Of a stretch of DNA of 8,905 nt, positions 6,505 through 8,905 are shown piece by piece. The position numbers and the translations under genes were made by a program. The stretch's first letter is position 1. Each line of letters starts with the position of its first letter. This DNA comes from an uncultured bacterium (GTDB lineage Bacteria > Bacteroidota > Bacteroidia > Bacteroidales > Bacteroidaceae), in NCBI GenBank assembly GCA_905215575.1, contig CAJMQV010000075.1:1-8905 (forward strand), read 5' to 3'. The notes beneath the pieces are model-generated. The model searched no databases. It had not been told where the DNA came from and saw only the letters and a list, made by a program, of their open reading frames with translations.

Positions 6505-6756
6505 AAATGAGTAAACGACCGAAGCGTTTTTCAAATATTCTGTTTTTGTATCTTTTAAAGCGCGTTTTCCGCTCCGGATGCTTCCGGATTCGGAACCGGA
6601 AAAATAAGGCTATTCTTCCGATTATCATACAGAAATCCCCGAAAAAGTCCGCTGAAACTTCTGTTTTTCAGACTGAAGGACGGTTGGTAAGTGAAATCGG
6701 CCGGCAGAATCTTTGCTTTTGACAAAATGTAAGTTTTCGTGTGGCCCGTATGGTGC

Positions 6757-8493
6757 TTACGGTTTGACAAACTCGCCCAAGGTGCGTGAATACCCTTTCT
6801 TTTCCAAGGTGCGTACCTGATACACTCCTTTCTTCAGTCCGTCTGTGCGATATTGCCGCTGATAAGGTTCTGTGCGGAGCAGGCGGCCCTGCATGTCCTG
6901 AATGACGAAAAATTCCGCGTTGCTTTCCGGAAGTCGCAGGGTAGTGCCGTCTTCGTCCAGAGTCACCTGACCGTGCGGGCGCAAGGCTGCGCGCTCCTGC
7001 TGTTCCAACACTTCCTGAGGGGAGGCAACCACACTCTCGTTGCCCGAACGGTCGGTGGCTGTCACGGCAAAATGATAACCATACAGTCCCACATACATCG
7101 GGTTGAATTCAAATACGGTGTCGCGCATGGCGGTACGGATCAGATTGCAGGCCTGTGTCACATCCACAGGATAGGTGCGTGAGGCATAGACGTTATAACG
7201 CACATCGTGCCCGTTCACTGCATCGTAGGAGCGGTCCCACGACAGAGCGGCATGATATTGCGACATACTGATTTTCGGATTGCCCGGAGCTGAAGGGGCC
7301 ACGGAGTCGCAACTGTTGCACACCGGAGTCAGTGCCGGATACGTATAGTAGAAGGTTTTCAGATAGTCATACAGTCCCTTCACATTGTTCAGCAGGAAAT
7401 CGGCTCGGAAGTAAGCCTGTCCCGGAATCTCTTCCTTGCGGATGAACTGCAATTCACGTTCGATTACCTCCAGATCCCAGTTCTTTTCGCGTTCGCTCAG
7501 AAAGTAGATACCCAGTCCCGGCACCACCGGCTTGCCACCCGAATCCTCTTTCCAGTCGGCCGCAAAAGGATAGAAATGGTTCCCCTGAAAATACATCATC
7601 GGGAAGAGCATGTCGTGGATTCCTTCCTTCATCCATTTCTGAGCGTCCTGATACACGGCGTCGTAGGCATTCCATCCATAAGAAGAAAAGCGCGTCAGGT
7701 CACGGTATTTGCCGATGGGTGAGCTGCTCACCTTGACCCACGGCTTGAGCGTCTTCACCGTGCGATACATCTGCTCCACACAGCGGGTAATGTTGTCGCG
7801 GCGCCAGATGGCTTTGTCCTTGCCTTTGCCATATTTGCGATAAGTGGTCTGGTCGGGAAAACTGCGTGCGTTTTCGGGATAGCGTATGTAGTCAAAGTGG
7901 ATGCCGTCCACATCATAATTGCGGACAATCTCTTCGCACAATGAGCTCAGATAGTCGGCTGTGCCCGGCATTCCGGGGTCGAGATACCAAGTGTCGTTGT
8001 GTCTTTTGCACAGCGTCGGGTGCTTTTTCAGTATCGATTTGCTGCCTAACGCTTTGGCGGCAGAGGTTTTGAAGCACGGTATGGTTACCATCCAGGCGTG
8101 CAGTTCCATGCCTCGTTCGTGACAGGCCTCTATGGCGAAAGCCAACGGGTCGTAGCCCGGGTCGCGCCCCACTGTGCCGCTCATACTGCCGTCCCACGGC
8201 TCGATGGCCGAGGGATAGATCACCGTGCCTCGTACGCGGGTTTGCAGCAGCACCGTGTTGATGCGGAGCTTTTTCAGACTGTCCAGTATGTCGCACAGTT
8301 CCTGCTGCTGTTGCCGGCGTGATGCCTCGTCGGTGGCTTTGGTCTTCGGCCAGTCCAGACCGCTCAGTGTGGTCAGCCACACGGCGCGGCTTTCGCGTTT
8401 GGGCGAGCCTGTGGGGCCTACATAATCCGTGGCTTTTGCCGGCAGCACACATAGGAGTGCCAGAAAAAGGCTGTATATTGTTTTTATCTTCAT
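6757..8493 (-). CDS. Secreted GHL10-family glycoside hydrolase with Fn3-like and C-terminal sorting-like domains
   Basis: A 578-residue exported protein. Residues 1-21 form a signal peptide (KIK, hydrophobic core, PAKA then TD); no lipobox is seen. The GHL10 TIM barrel spans about 33-385: ESRAVWLTTLSGLDWP (34-49), LQTRVRGTVIYPS (83-95), LHAWMV (131-136), YLDPGMP (170-176), VDGIHFDYIRYP (195-206) with the conserved acidic residues Asp196 and Asp201, VKVSSSPIG (253-261) and FPMMYFQG (297-304). E. coli DigH (YddW), also GHL10, cleaves denuded peptidoglycan glycan strands, so peptidoglycan or a related glycan is a reasonable substrate guess. An Fn3-like beta domain follows at about 398-495. The last ~70 residues (QDMQGRLLRTEP, then GLKKGVYQV and EFVKP) look like a type IX secretion sorting domain. 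The ATG has AGAGGAC upstream and a matching promoter. The substrate is inference. Confidence 0.93.
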   Translation of the reverse strand: MKIKTIYSLFLALLCVLPAKATDYVGPTGSPKRESRAVWLTTLSGLDWPKTKATDEASRRQQQQELCDILDSLKKLRINTVLLQTRVRGTVIYPSAIEPWDGSMSGTVGRDPGYDPLAFAIEACHERGMELHAWMVTIPCFKTSAAKALGSKSILKKHPTLCKRHNDTWYLDPGMPGTADYLSSLCEEIVRNYDVDGIHFDYIRYPENARSFPDQTTYRKYGKGKDKAIWRRDNITRCVEQMYRTVKTLKPWVKVSSSPIGKYRDLTRFSSYGWNAYDAVYQDAQKWMKEGIHDMLFPMMYFQGNHFYPFAADWKEDSGGKPVVPGLGIYFLSEREKNWDLEVIERELQFIRKEEIPGQAYFRADFLLNNVKGLYDYLKTFYYTYPALTPVCNSCDSVAPSAPGNPKISMSQYHAALSWDRSYDAVNGHDVRYNVYASRTYPVDVTQACNLIRTAMRDTVFEFNPMYVGLYGYHFAVTATDRSGNESVVASPQEVLEQQERAALRPHGQVTLDEDGTTLRLPESNAEFFVIQDMQGRLLRTEPYQRQYRTDGLKKGVYQVRTLEKKGYSRTLGEFVKP

Positions 8494-8525
8494 AGTCCTC
8501 TTGTTTGTTTGACGAATCTCAATTA

Positions 8526-8556
8526 CAAAGTTAAGATATTCTGTGCCTATGGGAAA
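8526..8556 (-). promoter_or_regulatory. Bacteroides-type promoter for the GHL10 gene
   Basis: On the minus strand TTTC (8556-8553), a 19-bp spacer and TAACTTTG (8533-8526) match the consensus with one mismatch in the -33 box. The transcript would start near 8520, giving a leader of about 27 nt that contains AAGAGGAC before the ATG at 8493. Confidence 0.6.
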
Positions 8557-8587
8557 GTTTTTTTTTATTCCACTCTCTAATAATCCT

Positions 8588-8604
8588 TAAATTTGTTACA
8601 TTTG
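8588..8604 (+). promoter_or_regulatory. Two tandem -7 boxes upstream of cstA
   Basis: TAAATTTG (8588-8595) and TACATTTG (8597-8604) both match TAnnTTTG and are offset by 9 bp. Neither has a clear TTTG at 19-20 bp upstream, where the sequence is T-rich instead. Either could start the cstA transcript, with leaders of roughly 19 to 30 nt. This is compatible with two start sites or with activator dependence, but the second could be chance. Confidence 0.5.
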
Positions 8605-8628
8605 CAGGAAACAACAAAACAATTTATC

Positions 8629-8905
8629 ATGACAACTTTTGTAATAGCATTATGTGCTTTGGTTTTGGGCTATTTGATTTATGGCTCCTTTGTGGAGCGC
8701 GTTTTTGGAGCCGATCCCAAGCGTAAGACTCCCTGTTATACGCACCAGGACGGAGTGGACTACATTCCGATGCCCACCTGGAAAGTCTATCTCATCCAGT
8801 TTCTGAATATCGCCGGCACCGGTCCCATCTTCGGTGCGATTATGGGTATTCTGTTCGGTCCGCCCGCCTATCTGTGGATTGTGTTTGGCTGTATCTTCGG
8901 CGGTG
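8629..8905 (+). CDS. cstA: CstA-family carbon starvation transporter, N-terminal part (cut by window edge)
   Basis: Inner-membrane transporter family; the E. coli members CstA and BtsT import peptides and pyruvate under carbon or nutrient limitation. The 92 visible residues begin MTTFVIALCALVLGYLIYG, a first membrane helix, followed by the cytoplasm- or periplasm-facing VERVFGADPKRKTP and then the family hallmark DGVDYIPMPTWKVYLIQF and NIAGTGPIFGAIMG, ending within the next helix. Family members are roughly 480-700 residues, so most of the protein is outside the window and its size class cannot be told. The ATG gives the conserved N-terminus; no Shine-Dalgarno is seen, only an A-rich leader, usual for Bacteroides. 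It is transcribed divergently from the GHL10 gene. Family assignment is secure; whether the substrate is pyruvate or peptides is not known. Confidence 0.93.
   Translation, partial: MTTFVIALCALVLGYLIYGSFVERVFGADPKRKTPCYTHQDGVDYIPMPTWKVYLIQFLNIAGTGPIFGAIMGILFGPPAYLWIVFGCIFGG

Larger units (their letters stand above)
6270..6756. other. Convergent intergenic region without a convincing gene
   Basis: This 487-bp stretch separates the 3' ends of the MATE and GHL10 genes. It holds a pair of mutually exclusive 7-bp pairings (6337-6370), a long bidirectional terminator (6387-6432), a second hairpin oriented for minus-strand transcripts (6473-6504), and about 250 bp (6505-6756) with short hairpin-forming pieces but no promoter consensus. 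Open frames here start with TTG and give low-complexity basic peptides with no family resemblance, so I do not call them genes. Confidence 0.7.

Noticed and set aside
6453..6722. Possible 89-codon basic peptide in the convergent region
   Set aside because: Starts with TTG, runs through a terminator hairpin, low-complexity Lys/Arg-rich sequence, no ribosome site or promoter.
6700..6735. TACATTTTG on the minus strand as a promoter for a small RNA
   Set aside because: One base too many for TAnnTTTG and no TTTG at the correct distance upstream.
6555..6770. Possible 71-codon minus-strand gene overlapping the GHL10 stop
   Set aside because: Starts with TTG inside the GHL10 end, no ribosome binding site and no recognisable family.
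7913..8452. Open frame of 179 codons on the minus strand inside the GHL10 gene
   Set aside because: Alternative frame of the same strand with an Arg/His-rich, low-complexity translation; the GHL10 frame has a signal peptide and conserved motifs.
1..8905. Mobile element or genomic island boundaries
   Set aside because: No transposase, integrase, tRNA, att-like direct repeats or target-site duplications were seen; gene content is mostly core metabolism.

Overview
The window reads as ordinary Bacteroidales (Bacteroidaceae-like) chromosome. Three things support this. The protein families match that order: a fused pyruvate:ferredoxin oxidoreductase, a Bacteroidetes-type AAA ATPase ending in an IPLWLFGFLY tail, and a MENERLET...-type MsrA. 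Gene starts are repeatedly preceded by the Bacteroides sigma-ABfr promoter pattern (TTTG, about 19 bp, TAnnTTTG). Shine-Dalgarno sequences are mostly weak or absent. I see no CRISPR array, transposase, integrase, phage gene, tRNA or rRNA.

Layout. Positions 1-1342 (minus) hold the N-terminal ~447 residues of pyruvate:ferredoxin oxidoreductase (nifJ), running off the left edge. Directly upstream of it on the same strand is an AAA ATPase of the AAA_14/DUF4143 type (1396-2574). The divergent intergenic region 2575-2671 carries back-to-back promoters, the minus-strand one a perfect consensus. On the plus strand follow an uncharacterised Bacteroidetes protein with ATP-grasp-like motifs (2672-3862), the methionine sulfoxide reductase msrA (3963-4457), a small GlsB/YeaQ-type membrane protein (4470-4694) closed by a strong terminator, and a MATE-family efflux transporter (4869-6269). 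A 487-bp convergent region (6270-6756) contains a long bidirectional terminator and a second hairpin oriented for the minus strand. A secreted GHL10-family glycoside hydrolase with an Fn3-like module and a C-terminal domain resembling a type IX sorting domain lies on the minus strand (6757-8493). Another divergent promoter region leads to the first 92 codons of a CstA-type transporter (8629 onward), cut by the right edge.

How the genes fit together. This is mostly a set of independently promoted housekeeping genes rather than one pathway. NifJ links pyruvate to acetyl-CoA and reduced ferredoxin, and CstA-family proteins import pyruvate or peptides in other bacteria, but the two genes are 7 kb apart and on opposite strands, so no functional coupling is claimed. 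msrA and the GlsB-like gene look co-transcribed and both suit stress protection. The points most worth a second look are the uncharacterised ATP-grasp-like protein with an apparently leaderless transcript, the ATPase with Gln in place of the Walker B glutamate, the sorting-domain-like tail on the GHL10 enzyme, and the structured convergent intergenic region. I found no convincing evidence of a wholly new multi-gene system.
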